A stretch of 64,000 nucleotides of DNA from DASUPK01 sp963800285 (GTDB lineage: Bacteria > Actinomycetota > Thermoleophilia > Solirubrobacterales > 70-9). The position numbers and the translations under genes were made by a program. Below are positions 33,199 through 40,145 of the stretch, piece by piece. The notes under the pieces were generated by a model that was not told where the DNA came from, searched no databases, and saw nothing but the letters and a program-made list of their open reading frames with translations. The number at the start of each line of letters is the position of its first letter. The first letter of the stretch is position 1. The stretch spans positions 310,001-374,000 of the forward strand of contig CAWDAL010000015.1 of the NCBI GenBank assembly GCA_963800285.1, read 5' to 3'.

Positions 33199-33522
33199 CT
33201 ATTTGCGGCGCATTCCCTTGGTGAAGCGGCCGGCGAAACCGCTCGTGGCGACGGTCTTCGCGAGCTCGCGCGGTTCCACCTGGGCGAGGAGCGACTTCAG
33301 CTCCTTGCGCTGACGGTCGGAGAGGTTCGACGGGCGCCCCTTCGACGCCTTGACGATCTCGACCATGCGCTGCCGGTCCTTCTCGCTCAGGCGGGTATTG
33401 ACGTGGTTGCGGATGGCGAGCACAACCTCCGCGGCGGCGAGCAGCCAGGCGCCCCGCGCCAGCCAGCGCCCGCGGTCGGCGGCGGCGCCGGGATCGTCGA
33501 TTGCCTTGCGGAGGTTGGCCAC
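33199..33522 (-). CDS. Small basic helical protein of unknown function
   Basis: 107 residues from GTG 33522. Seen: a hydrophobic helix LARGAWLLAAAEVVLAIRNHV followed by a basic, charged stretch (SEKDRQRMVEIVKASKGRPSNLS, RQRKELKSLLAQVEPRELAK) and end GRFTKGMRRK. The C-terminal half looks nucleic-acid binding by charge only. The frame is open upstream to the tRNA, but that part is a shadow. No family recognised. Confidence 0.6.
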   Translation of the reverse strand: MANLRKAIDDPGAAADRGRWLARGAWLLAAAEVVLAIRNHVNTRLSEKDRQRMVEIVKASKGRPSNLSDRQRKELKSLLAQVEPRELAKTVATSGFAGRFTKGMRRK

Positions 33523-33636
33523 GCGGGCAGTATGCCCGACCGTCCGTCCCCCAACCCGGATTTGAGGATCGGACGGCGCACGGCGCGTCGGCTCGGACAC
33601 CTGGGCCGCTGAGTTCGCGCATACCCTGTCCGGAGC

Positions 33637-33709
33637 GCCCGGATAGCTCAACTGGTGGAGCAGTCGCCTTGTAAGCGACAGGCTGTGGGTTCGAGTCCCA
33701 CTCCGGGCT
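33637..33709 (+). tRNA. tRNA-Thr (anticodon TGT)
   Basis: Full cloverleaf: acceptor GCCCGGA with TCCGGGC, D-stem GCTC/GAGC, anticodon stem GTCGC/GCGAC around loop CTTGTAA (anticodon TGT), T-stem GTGGG/CCCAC around TTCGAGT, discriminator T. No CCA is encoded. A possible -10 (TACCCT at 33622-33627) lies just upstream. Confidence 0.95.
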
Positions 33710-33710
33710 C

Positions 33711-34739
33711 TTGTCCATCCGCGATCCCAAGCCACCGAAAGACGGGGAGTGGGTCGACTTCACCGACGACCGGCGCAGGCTGTTGCTCTACGGCGGGCCA
33801 CTCACCGATCCACTCGGCACCCTCGCCCAGGAGGGATGGGACCAGTTCGAGCTGCTCTCCACGCCGCGGGCCCTGGCCGACGGCGGCGGGCTCGGAGAGG
33901 CCGCCGGGCGCACGCATCTGATCGCCCCGGGCGGCGTCCCCGAGGCCTCCGCGGCGATCGTCGGCGACGTCGGGAGCGATCGCCTGGTCGCCTTCGGCGG
34001 GGGCCGCGTGATCGACTCGGCCAAGGCCGTCGCCGCCGTCCGCGGCGGCGAGGTGGCGGCCATCCCGACCACCCTCTCGGGCGCCCCGATGACGGCGATT
34101 CACCGGCTGCCCCAGGGACGCGACGCGGCGGCCGGGGTACGGCCGATCCTCGTGATCGCCTATGCCGATGCAATGACGAGTGCCCCCGAGCCGCAGCTGC
34201 GGGCCACGGCGATGAACGCGCTGGCTCACGGCTCCGACTCGCTCTTCACCCCGCTCGCCGACGACGAGTCGAGGGATGCCGGACTCCGTGGCGCCGAGCT
34301 GATCGCCCAGGCGCTCGACCAGCCACCGGGCAGGCGGAGCCGCTCCGCGCTCGCGCTGGGAGCGCTGCTCTGCGGGATCGCGGTCGACCGGGCGGGGATC
34401 GCGCTGCACCACGTCCTCGGCCAGACGTCGGTGAGGGTGCTCGGCGTCCCGCATGCCGAGGCCTACGCGGCGCTCCTCCCGCACACGATGGAGGAGATGC
34501 GAAGGCGCGCGCCGGAGCAGTCCGAGGCGCTGGCCGGCGCCCTGGGCACGCATCCCGACGGGCTCCGCGACCGGATCGCCGAACTCGCCGGTGACCGGCA
34601 CCTGGGCGAGCTGGGGGCCGACCGAGCCCGGATCGACGAGGTCCTCGACGTCGCGATGGCTCGGCCCGAGCTCGAGCACATGACCCCGGGCGACACGACG
34701 CGCGAGGACCTCGCCGGCATTCTCGAGGCCGCCTGGTAG
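33711..34739 (+). CDS. Iron-containing alcohol dehydrogenase, maleylacetate-reductase-like
   Basis: 342 residues. NAD-binding FGGGRVIDSAKAVAAV (residues about 93-108), AIPTTLSGAPMTAI, ATAMNALAHGSDSLF and ALHHVLGQ...GVPHAEAYAALLPH follow the family order, including the histidine cluster that binds iron. The signature AIPTT and HH-L-...LPHAE fits maleylacetate reductases, which finish aromatic-ring degradation. No ring-cleavage genes are near, so the substrate is open. The start TTG 33711 is one base after the tRNA; an alternative TTG at 33783 would cut conserved sequence. Confidence 0.82.
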   Translation: MSIRDPKPPKDGEWVDFTDDRRRLLLYGGPLTDPLGTLAQEGWDQFELLSTPRALADGGGLGEAAGRTHLIAPGGVPEASAAIVGDVGSDRLVAFGGGRVIDSAKAVAAVRGGEVAAIPTTLSGAPMTAIHRLPQGRDAAAGVRPILVIAYADAMTSAPEPQLRATAMNALAHGSDSLFTPLADDESRDAGLRGAELIAQALDQPPGRRSRSALALGALLCGIAVDRAGIALHHVLGQTSVRVLGVPHAEAYAALLPHTMEEMRRRAPEQSEALAGALGTHPDGLRDRIAELAGDRHLGELGADRARIDEVLDVAMARPELEHMTPGDTTREDLAGILEAAW

Positions 34740-34796
34740 CCGGGGCGGGCGCGACCCGCCTGTAACTGCCCGCTCTGACAGGGTTTCGGTCTGGGC

Positions 34797-36482
34797 ATGG
34801 ACGAGGAGAGGCTGCTCGCCTACCACCGCTTCACGCGTGAGCATGGCGTCAATCGCCCGCTCTATTTCCTCGCGCGCCTGCTGCTCGTCCCGTTCTTCCT
34901 CGCCTACTTCAGGCTCTCCCGCATCGGGCGGGAGCACGGCAAGGTCAAGGGGCCGCTGATCGTCGCCGCGAATCACCGCAGCTTCCTCGACCCCTTCGTG
35001 ATCGGCGCCTCGCTGCCGTGGCGACGGCCGCTTCATTACGTCGCCAAGGTCGAGCTCTTCGACAAACGGTGGCAGGGCTGGATCCTCAACCGGCTCGGCG
35101 CCTACCCGGTGCGCCGCGGCCAGTCCGACGAGCAGACCCTGGTCACTTCCCGCGAGGTGCTCGAGCGCGGCGGTGCCGTCTGCATCTTCCCCGAGGGGAC
35201 CCGGCACCGCACCGGCTCGCTCGCTCGGCCGAAGCGTGGCTTCGGCCGCCTCGCCCTGGAAACCGGTGCCGCGGTGCTGCCCGTCGCCGTCCACGGCACC
35301 GAGCAGGTCCGTCGCGGCTGGAGGATCCGGCCCCGCAAGGTCAAGGTGCGGATGGGCCGGGCGCTCACCTTCCCCCGCACCGAGGACCCGTCGCCGGCCC
35401 TGGCGAATTCGGTCGGTGCCCGCATCTGGCCGGTGATCGAGCTGCAGTGGGAGTGGCTCGGCGGCCTGCCGCCGCTCCGCAAGGCCGCCGTGATCGGCGC
35501 CGGGAGCTGGGGCACCGCCGTCGCCGTCCTGCTCGCTCGAGGTGGACTCGAGGTCCAGCTCGGCACCCGCACGCCGGAGCGAGCGGAGGAGATGAACGAG
35601 ACCCGGACCAACGAGCACTACCTCCCGGGCGTTGCGCTGCCTGATTCCCTCACCGTCAAGCGTGCCGCGGACATCGAGCTCGCCGGCATCGACCTCGTCT
35701 GCCTCGCCGTTCCCTCGGCAGCCCTGCCCCAGGCGGTCGGCGCGATCGGCGACCGGGTCGGCCAGCGTGCCTCGGTCCTGCTGCTCAGCAAGGGGATGGT
35801 CTCCCCGATGGCTGCGCTCCCTTCCGAATACGTCTCCGAGCGGATCCGGGCCCGGGCGGTCGCGTCTCTCGGCGGCCCGGCGCACGCCAAGGAAGCGGTT
35901 TCGGGCACCGCGGCGCTCGTCCTGGGCAGCCGCGACGCGGACCTGCGCGACCAGCTCGGCAGCGTCTTCGACGAGGCGGGTCTCGTCTGCGAGCGCTCCG
36001 AGGACATGATCGGAGTGGAGGTGGCGGGGGCCGCGAAGAACGCGGCGGCCCTGGCCGGCGCCGCCGCACAGGCGCAGGGAATGAACGCCGCCGGCATCGC
36101 GACGGCCCAGGTCTGGCGCGAATGCGTGGCCTACGCGCGCGCCCGGGGCGCCGAGCACGAGACGTTTGCGGGCGTCGCCGGGGTCGGCGACCTGACCGCG
36201 ACGATCCTGGCCGAGGGCAGCCGCAACCGTCGCGCGGGGGAGCTGCTGGGCGAGGGCACCCCGGCTGAGCAGATCCCGGAGATCATCGGTCAGACCTCGG
36301 AGGCGCTGGACTCGGTTCCGCTGATCACCGAGGCCGTGCGCCGCGCCGGTATGGGCTGCTCGGCGCTCGAGGGGCTGACGGGGCTGATCGCGGGGGAGAT
36401 CACCCCGGCGGAGTGGATGGCGCGCGTCAGGCAGGCCGAGCGTGCAAGACGCGAGCCGGTCGCCGGAGGCCGGGCGGCATGA
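34797..36482 (+). CDS. PlsC acyltransferase fused to NAD(P)-dependent glycerol-3-phosphate dehydrogenase
   Basis: 561 residues with two complete enzymes. Residues 1-220: 1-acyl-glycerol-3-phosphate acyltransferase, with VAANHRSFLDP (NHX4D, about 58-66), FPEGTRHRTG (about 131-140) and a short hydrophobic start. Residues 230-560: GpsA, with VIGAGSWGTAVAV (Rossmann loop, about 231), LLLSKGM, GGPAHAKEAV, GAAKNAAALAGAAAQ (catalytic lysine, about 412) and GDLTAT. GpsA makes glycerol-3-phosphate and PlsC uses its acylated form, so both work in phosphatidic acid synthesis. No stop separates them and no start is obvious inside. The combination is unusual. Confidence 0.9.
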   Translation: MDEERLLAYHRFTREHGVNRPLYFLARLLLVPFFLAYFRLSRIGREHGKVKGPLIVAANHRSFLDPFVIGASLPWRRPLHYVAKVELFDKRWQGWILNRLGAYPVRRGQSDEQTLVTSREVLERGGAVCIFPEGTRHRTGSLARPKRGFGRLALETGAAVLPVAVHGTEQVRRGWRIRPRKVKVRMGRALTFPRTEDPSPALANSVGARIWPVIELQWEWLGGLPPLRKAAVIGAGSWGTAVAVLLARGGLEVQLGTRTPERAEEMNETRTNEHYLPGVALPDSLTVKRAADIELAGIDLVCLAVPSAALPQAVGAIGDRVGQRASVLLLSKGMVSPMAALPSEYVSERIRARAVASLGGPAHAKEAVSGTAALVLGSRDADLRDQLGSVFDEAGLVCERSEDMIGVEVAGAAKNAAALAGAAAQAQGMNAAGIATAQVWRECVAYARARGAEHETFAGVAGVGDLTATILAEGSRNRRAGELLGEGTPAEQIPEIIGQTSEALDSVPLITEAVRRAGMGCSALEGLTGLIAGEITPAEWMARVRQAERARREPVAGGRAA

Positions 36483-36495
36483 TCGCGGCCGCGAG

Positions 36496-36501
36496 TACGC
36501 T
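36496..36501 (+). promoter_or_regulatory. -10 box of leaderless ECF sigma promoter
   Basis: TACGCT ends 6 bases before the GTG at 36508, which fixes the start of the sigma factor. Confidence 0.45.
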
Positions 36502-36507
36502 TGCCAT

Positions 36508-37074
36508 GTGTCCGATGCGGAGAAGGTCGCCGCGAACAACGGCGAGCCGAGGGAGTCGAAGGCCGAGCTCGATCGCGCCTTCGAGCAGCTCTATCGCGAT
36601 CACCTGCGCGACGTCTACTCGTACTCGTACTACCGCGTCGGGAACCACCACGACGCCGAGGACGTCACCGAGCAGGCGTTCCTTCAGGCATACCGCCACT
36701 TCGAGCGTGCTCGCCGCGAGTCGAACGGCAGGCCGTTGCGTCCCTGGCTCATCCGCATCGCGCACAACCTCGCCTCCAACTACCACCGTGACCGCGCCAG
36801 GCGCCCGCAGCGAGTGCTGGAGGAATCGGAGCCGATCGCGGCGCCGCACGGCACCGAGCGGATCGTCGAGGGCAGGGAGGAGCTGAAGAGCGTGATGGAG
36901 CACCTCCAGCACCTGCCCGACGACCGCCGCGACGCCCTGATCATGCGTTTCGCACTCGGCATGGACAACCGGGAGATCGCCCGGTCACTGGGCCGCTCCG
37001 ACGGCGCGACCAAGGTGCTGATCCACAGGGCGATCAAGCAGCTCGAGGAGGAGATGAGCGTCAATGGCGGCTGA
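36508..37074 (+). CDS. ECF-type RNA polymerase sigma factor
   Basis: 188 residues from GTG 36508. Region 2: RAFEQLYRDHLRDVYSYSYYRV, DAEDVTEQAFLQAYRHFERA; region 4: LPDDRRDALIMRFALGMDNREIARSLGRSDGATKVLIHRAIKQLEEE. No region 3, as expected for ECF factors. The next gene overlaps its end by 11 bases and encodes a small one-TM protein that may be its partner. Function of the regulon is unknown. Confidence 0.9.
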   Translation: MSDAEKVAANNGEPRESKAELDRAFEQLYRDHLRDVYSYSYYRVGNHHDAEDVTEQAFLQAYRHFERARRESNGRPLRPWLIRIAHNLASNYHRDRARRPQRVLEESEPIAAPHGTERIVEGREELKSVMEHLQHLPDDRRDALIMRFALGMDNREIARSLGRSDGATKVLIHRAIKQLEEEMSVNGG

Positions 37075-37432
37075 GACCCCCGGCGACGTCGAGAGCCTCC
37101 TCCGCTCGGCCCTGCGGCCGATCGAGCCGCCCGAGAAGCTCTCGGGCCGGGTCGAGGAGACCCTGAGTGCGGTCACCCAGGCCGCGGCCGAGGAGCTCTC
37201 GGCCTGGGCGGAGGAGCTCTCCGAATCCGAGCTTCGCTCACTGCGCGACCCGCGCAACTGGGTTCGCCCGGCCGCCGCGATCGCCGCGGGGGGAGTGGCC
37301 GCCGGCGGGCTGGTGGTCGTCGAGCTGCGCAGGCGAGGCGGCAAGAAGCCCTCGCGGCTGTCGGAGCTGGCGGGCCAGGTCTCGGACATCGCCGATCAGG
37401 TCCGAGACCAGGTCCGCGACCGCCTCGACTGA
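37064..37432 (+). CDS. Small single-TM protein, candidate anti-sigma partner
   Basis: 122 residues. A soluble N-terminal half (VESLLRSALRPIEPPEKLSGR, then a helix-rich acidic stretch), one TM helix (residues about 71-90, PAAAIAAGGVAAGGLVVVEL) and a charged C-terminus with a coiled-coil-like end (SDIADQVRDQVRDRL). Overlap of 11 bases with the ECF sigma gene argues for coupled synthesis. It lacks a zinc-binding HxxxCxxC motif, so if it is an anti-sigma factor it is not of the ZAS type; it could also be a co-regulated membrane protein. Confidence 0.6.
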   Translation: MAAETPGDVESLLRSALRPIEPPEKLSGRVEETLSAVTQAAAEELSAWAEELSESELRSLRDPRNWVRPAAAIAAGGVAAGGLVVVELRRRGGKKPSRLSELAGQVSDIADQVRDQVRDRLD

Positions 37433-37433
37433 C

Positions 37434-37874
37434 TCAGGTCGCCGCGGCCACCCGCGTCGCCGGGCGCGACGCGAAGTACGCGATCACGCCGGTGATCCCG
37501 AGGATCAGATGCAGCACGTTGTCCTCGTTATTGACCGGGACCAGCTTGATCAGTACGTCCTCCTTGGCGACGAAGGTGATTCCGCCGTCACCCGTCGCGA
37601 TGAAACCAAGGACGCAGAGGACGATGCAGAGGATGCCGACGAAGAGCGCAGCTCCGCGTGCCGCCGACCCGGCGCAGACGAGCAGCAGCGCGCCGATCGC
37701 GATGTGCAAGACGTTGTGCCAGCCGTTCACCGAGAGGACCCCGAACACGTCATCGGTCCTGATCGAGTCTCCGGTCGCGAAGCTCGCCTCGTAGAAGAAT
37801 CCGATGATTCCGGCGATGACCAGGACTCCACCGACCAGTAGGCAGTACAGCCTGGCGGGACTTGTCTCCTCCAT
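37434..37874 (-). CDS. DUF4383-like four-TM membrane protein
   Basis: 146 residues. Helices at about 10-30 (LYCLLVGGVLVIAGIIGFFY), 55-75, 80-102 and 122-140; FGVLSVNGWHNVLHIAIGALLL and NNEDNVLHLILGITGVIAYF are the two similar halves typical of DUF4383 (NxxHNxLHxxxG). AAGGAGGT precedes ATG 37874. Function unknown. It is convergent with the ECF sigma operon, one base apart, and divergent from the second sigma gene. Confidence 0.82.
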   Translation of the reverse strand: MEETSPARLYCLLVGGVLVIAGIIGFFYEASFATGDSIRTDDVFGVLSVNGWHNVLHIAIGALLLVCAGSAARGAALFVGILCIVLCVLGFIATGDGGITFVAKEDVLIKLVPVNNEDNVLHLILGITGVIAYFASRPATRVAAAT

Positions 37875-37966
37875 CGCTACCTCCTTGCAGCCATGATCCG
37901 ATTTCTGGAAGTGCTCGTAGCCATGTTCGTGGGAGGACGTCAAGTAGATCACCGGGAGCCGACGAG

Positions 37967-38539
37967 ATGACCCAGGCCGAGCTGCAGCGCCTCGCGGACG
38001 AGGACCTGATGCCGCTGGTGGCGCGGGAGGATCCGCTCGCCTTCGAGGTCTTCTACGACCGCCACGCCGGAGCCGCCTACTCGCTCGCGTACCGAATCGT
38101 CGGTAGCCGCACGGCGGCCGAGGACGTCACGCAGGAGGCGCTGCTCTCGATCTGGCGCAGCGGCGCCCGCTACGACCGCGCCCGCGGCAGCGTTCGCGCC
38201 TGGACCCTGGGCATCGTCCGCAACCGCGCGATCGACCTGCTGCGCAAGGAGTCCGGGCGCTCACCGAAGCTCGCGGCCGGCGGCGAGGAGCTGCTCGAGC
38301 GCAGCCCGGCCGAGGAGATGACCGACACCGAAGCGCTGCGCCGCGAGACGGCGCGCGAGGTGCGCGGCGCCATCAAGGAGCTTCCCGACGATCAGTCCCG
38401 GGTGATCCAGCTCGCCTACTACGGTGGCTTCAGCCACTCGGAGATCGCGGAGATGCTGAACGAGCCGCTCGGCACGGTGAAGGGCCGGATGCGGCTCGGC
38501 ATGGACAAGATCGGGGCGACCCTGGCGGAGGGCTGGTGA
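37967..38539 (+). CDS. ECF-type RNA polymerase sigma factor, SigK-like
   Basis: 190 residues. FEVFYDRHAGAAYSLAYRIV and AAEDVTQEALLSIWR (region 2), then LPDDQSRVIQLAYYGGFSHSEIAEMLNEPLGTVKGRMRLGMDKI (region 4). The motif GTVKGRMRLG and the adjacent RskA-type anti-sigma gene place it in the SigK group (ECF19-like). ATG at 37967; the frame is open upstream but as a shadow of the divergent membrane gene. The next gene overlaps by four bases (GTGA). Confidence 0.92.
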   Translation: MTQAELQRLADEDLMPLVAREDPLAFEVFYDRHAGAAYSLAYRIVGSRTAAEDVTQEALLSIWRSGARYDRARGSVRAWTLGIVRNRAIDLLRKESGRSPKLAAGGEELLERSPAEEMTDTEALRRETAREVRGAIKELPDDQSRVIQLAYYGGFSHSEIAEMLNEPLGTVKGRMRLGMDKIGATLAEGW

Positions 38540-39249
38540 CTGGCGACCACCCCGACAGAGAGGATTTGATCGCCTACGCGCTGGAGGCGCTCGACCCGCG
38601 GGAGGCCGCGGAGATCCAGGCCCACGTGCCGGGCTGCGCGCGCTGCACGCGCGAGCTCGAGGCACTCGTCCCCGCTGTCGCGGTGCTGGGCGAGTCCGTG
38701 GAGCAGCTGGAGCCCCCGCCCGAGCTCCGCGAGCGCGTGCTGGGGATCGTCCGCGAGGAGGCCGAGGCGAGGCAGGCGGAGTTGCGCGAGCCCGGGCGGA
38801 GGCGGGAGGCGACGAGACGGCCCGAGCGCCGGGGGTGGCGCGGGCTGGTGCTGCGGCCGGCGGTGGGCCTGGCGGCGCTCGCCATCGCCGCCGCCGGCAT
38901 CGGCGGCTATCTGGTGGCGGGGAACGGCGGCGGTGGCGGCGGTGGGGCGGAGACGATTCCGGTGGTCGCCCAGCAGGGAGGCGGGACCCTGGCGGTCGGT
39001 GAGAACACCTCGATGCTCGACCTGCACGGCCTCCATCAGCTGAGCGGGCGCGAGGTCTACCAGGTGTGGGTGGCCCAGGGGAACAGCGTGCGGCCCTCGT
39101 CCAACTTCATCCCCGACGGCTCGGGCCGTGCGATGACCGCGGTCGACGGCCACCTGAGCTCGGGCGCGAAGGTGATGGTGACCAGGGAGCCTCATCCCGG
39201 CCGGACCACGCCGACGCCGCCGATCCTGCTCAGCGCCACCGTCGAGTAG
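38536..39249 (+). CDS. RskA-type anti-sigma factor
   Basis: 237 residues. N-terminal zinc-finger-like anti-sigma domain with HVPGCARCTRELE (HxxxCxxC, residues about 31-43), a basic stretch, one TM helix (about 112-132), a glycine run, and an extracellular domain homologous to RskA (LDLHGLHQLSGREVYQVWVAQ...FIPDGSGRAM). The family binds the SigK-type factor at the membrane and releases it upon regulated proteolysis. The GTGA overlap with the sigma gene, and the rhomboid protease encoded next, make a control circuit likely; that last point is inference. Confidence 0.92.
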   Translation: MTGDHPDREDLIAYALEALDPREAAEIQAHVPGCARCTRELEALVPAVAVLGESVEQLEPPPELRERVLGIVREEAEARQAELREPGRRREATRRPERRGWRGLVLRPAVGLAALAIAAAGIGGYLVAGNGGGGGGGAETIPVVAQQGGGTLAVGENTSMLDLHGLHQLSGREVYQVWVAQGNSVRPSSNFIPDGSGRAMTAVDGHLSSGAKVMVTREPHPGRTTPTPPILLSATVE

Positions 39250-39274
39250 CGGCGGGCCCGAGGGCCGGCTGATC

Positions 39275-39280
39275 TAGGCT
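39275..39280 (+). promoter_or_regulatory. -10 box of rhomboid promoter
   Basis: TAGGCT ends 8 bases before the ATG at 39289. Confidence 0.4.
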
Positions 39281-39288
39281 GGCGGTCA

Positions 39289-40134
39289 ATGGAGGCCTCG
39301 ACTCAGCAGCGCCAGACCTGTTACCGCCACCCCGACCGTGAGACCGGCGTGTCCTGTTCCAACTGCGGGCGGCCGATCTGCCCGGAGTGCATGACCTCGA
39401 CGCCGGTCGGCATGCGCTGCCCGGAGTGCGCGAGTCAGACGACCAAGGTCCGGGTGGGGCAAGGCGCGTTCAGCCCGACGGCGGGGAAGATGCCCGCGAC
39501 GATCGCCCTGATCGCGATCAACGTGATCGTGTTCCTGGTGGAACTTGCCGGCGGGGGCGCGGGGCAGTTCAGCAACGGCGGGTCCGTGATCCACGACGCC
39601 GGGCTTCATGGGCCGGACGTCGCCAATGGCGATTGGTGGAGAGTGATCACGGGCGGGTTCCTGCACGCCGGCTTCCTTCACCTGCTGCTCAACATGTACG
39701 TCCTCTATGTGGCCGGCAGCATCCTCGAGCCCGGCATCGGAACGCCCCGTTTTCTCGGCATCTACTTCGTCTCTCTGCTGGCCGGCTCGCTCGGCGTCCT
39801 GATCCTGGATCCCAACACGTTCACGGTGGGCGCGTCAGGAGCGATCTTCGGGCTGATGGCGGGCGTCATCGTCGTCGCGCGCGGGCGCGGCGTCGAGCAG
39901 CTCGCCCAGCAGTTCGGGCTGTTCGTCGTCCTCAACCTGGTCCTGACCTTCTCGATCCCCGGCATCTCGATCGGCGGCCACATCGGTGGGCTGATCGGCG
40001 GGGCGGTGGCGGCGCTGCTGGTGATCTTCGTGGAGCGGCGGATGAGCGGCCGGCCCGGCTACACCTTGGAGATCGTCGGGATCCTGCTGATGATCGCGGC
40101 GACGTTTGCTGGCGCGATCGCCGTAGCCGGTTAG
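39289..40134 (+). CDS. Rhomboid intramembrane serine protease with N-terminal zinc-binding module
   Basis: 281 residues. The N-terminal 50 residues carry a B-box-type cluster: CYRHPDRETGVSCSNC, then PICPECM...MRCPECAS (Cys/His zinc ligands). Six TM helices follow from about residue 66. Rhomboid motifs: HLLLNMYVLY, GASGAIFGLMAGV with the catalytic serine (about 184) and GGHIGGLIGG with catalytic histidine (about 227). It cleaves membrane proteins within the bilayer. Adjacent to a SigK/RskA pair; a link to anti-sigma cleavage is possible but not shown. Confidence 0.93.
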   Translation: MEASTQQRQTCYRHPDRETGVSCSNCGRPICPECMTSTPVGMRCPECASQTTKVRVGQGAFSPTAGKMPATIALIAINVIVFLVELAGGGAGQFSNGGSVIHDAGLHGPDVANGDWWRVITGGFLHAGFLHLLLNMYVLYVAGSILEPGIGTPRFLGIYFVSLLAGSLGVLILDPNTFTVGASGAIFGLMAGVIVVARGRGVEQLAQQFGLFVVLNLVLTFSIPGISIGGHIGGLIGGAVAALLVIFVERRMSGRPGYTLEIVGILLMIAATFAGAIAVAG

Positions 40135-40145
40135 TTTTCGGAACC

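Noticed and set aside
33648..36539. 963-codon minus-strand frame opposite the dehydrogenase and PlsC-GpsA genes
   Set aside because: Arginine- and alanine-rich shadow of well-identified genes in GC-rich DNA; no motif.
39387..40145. Upstream extension of the LuxR frame through the rhomboid gene
   Set aside because: The extension is an arginine-rich shadow; the regulator starts at ATG 40146 with the ATPase domain right after.
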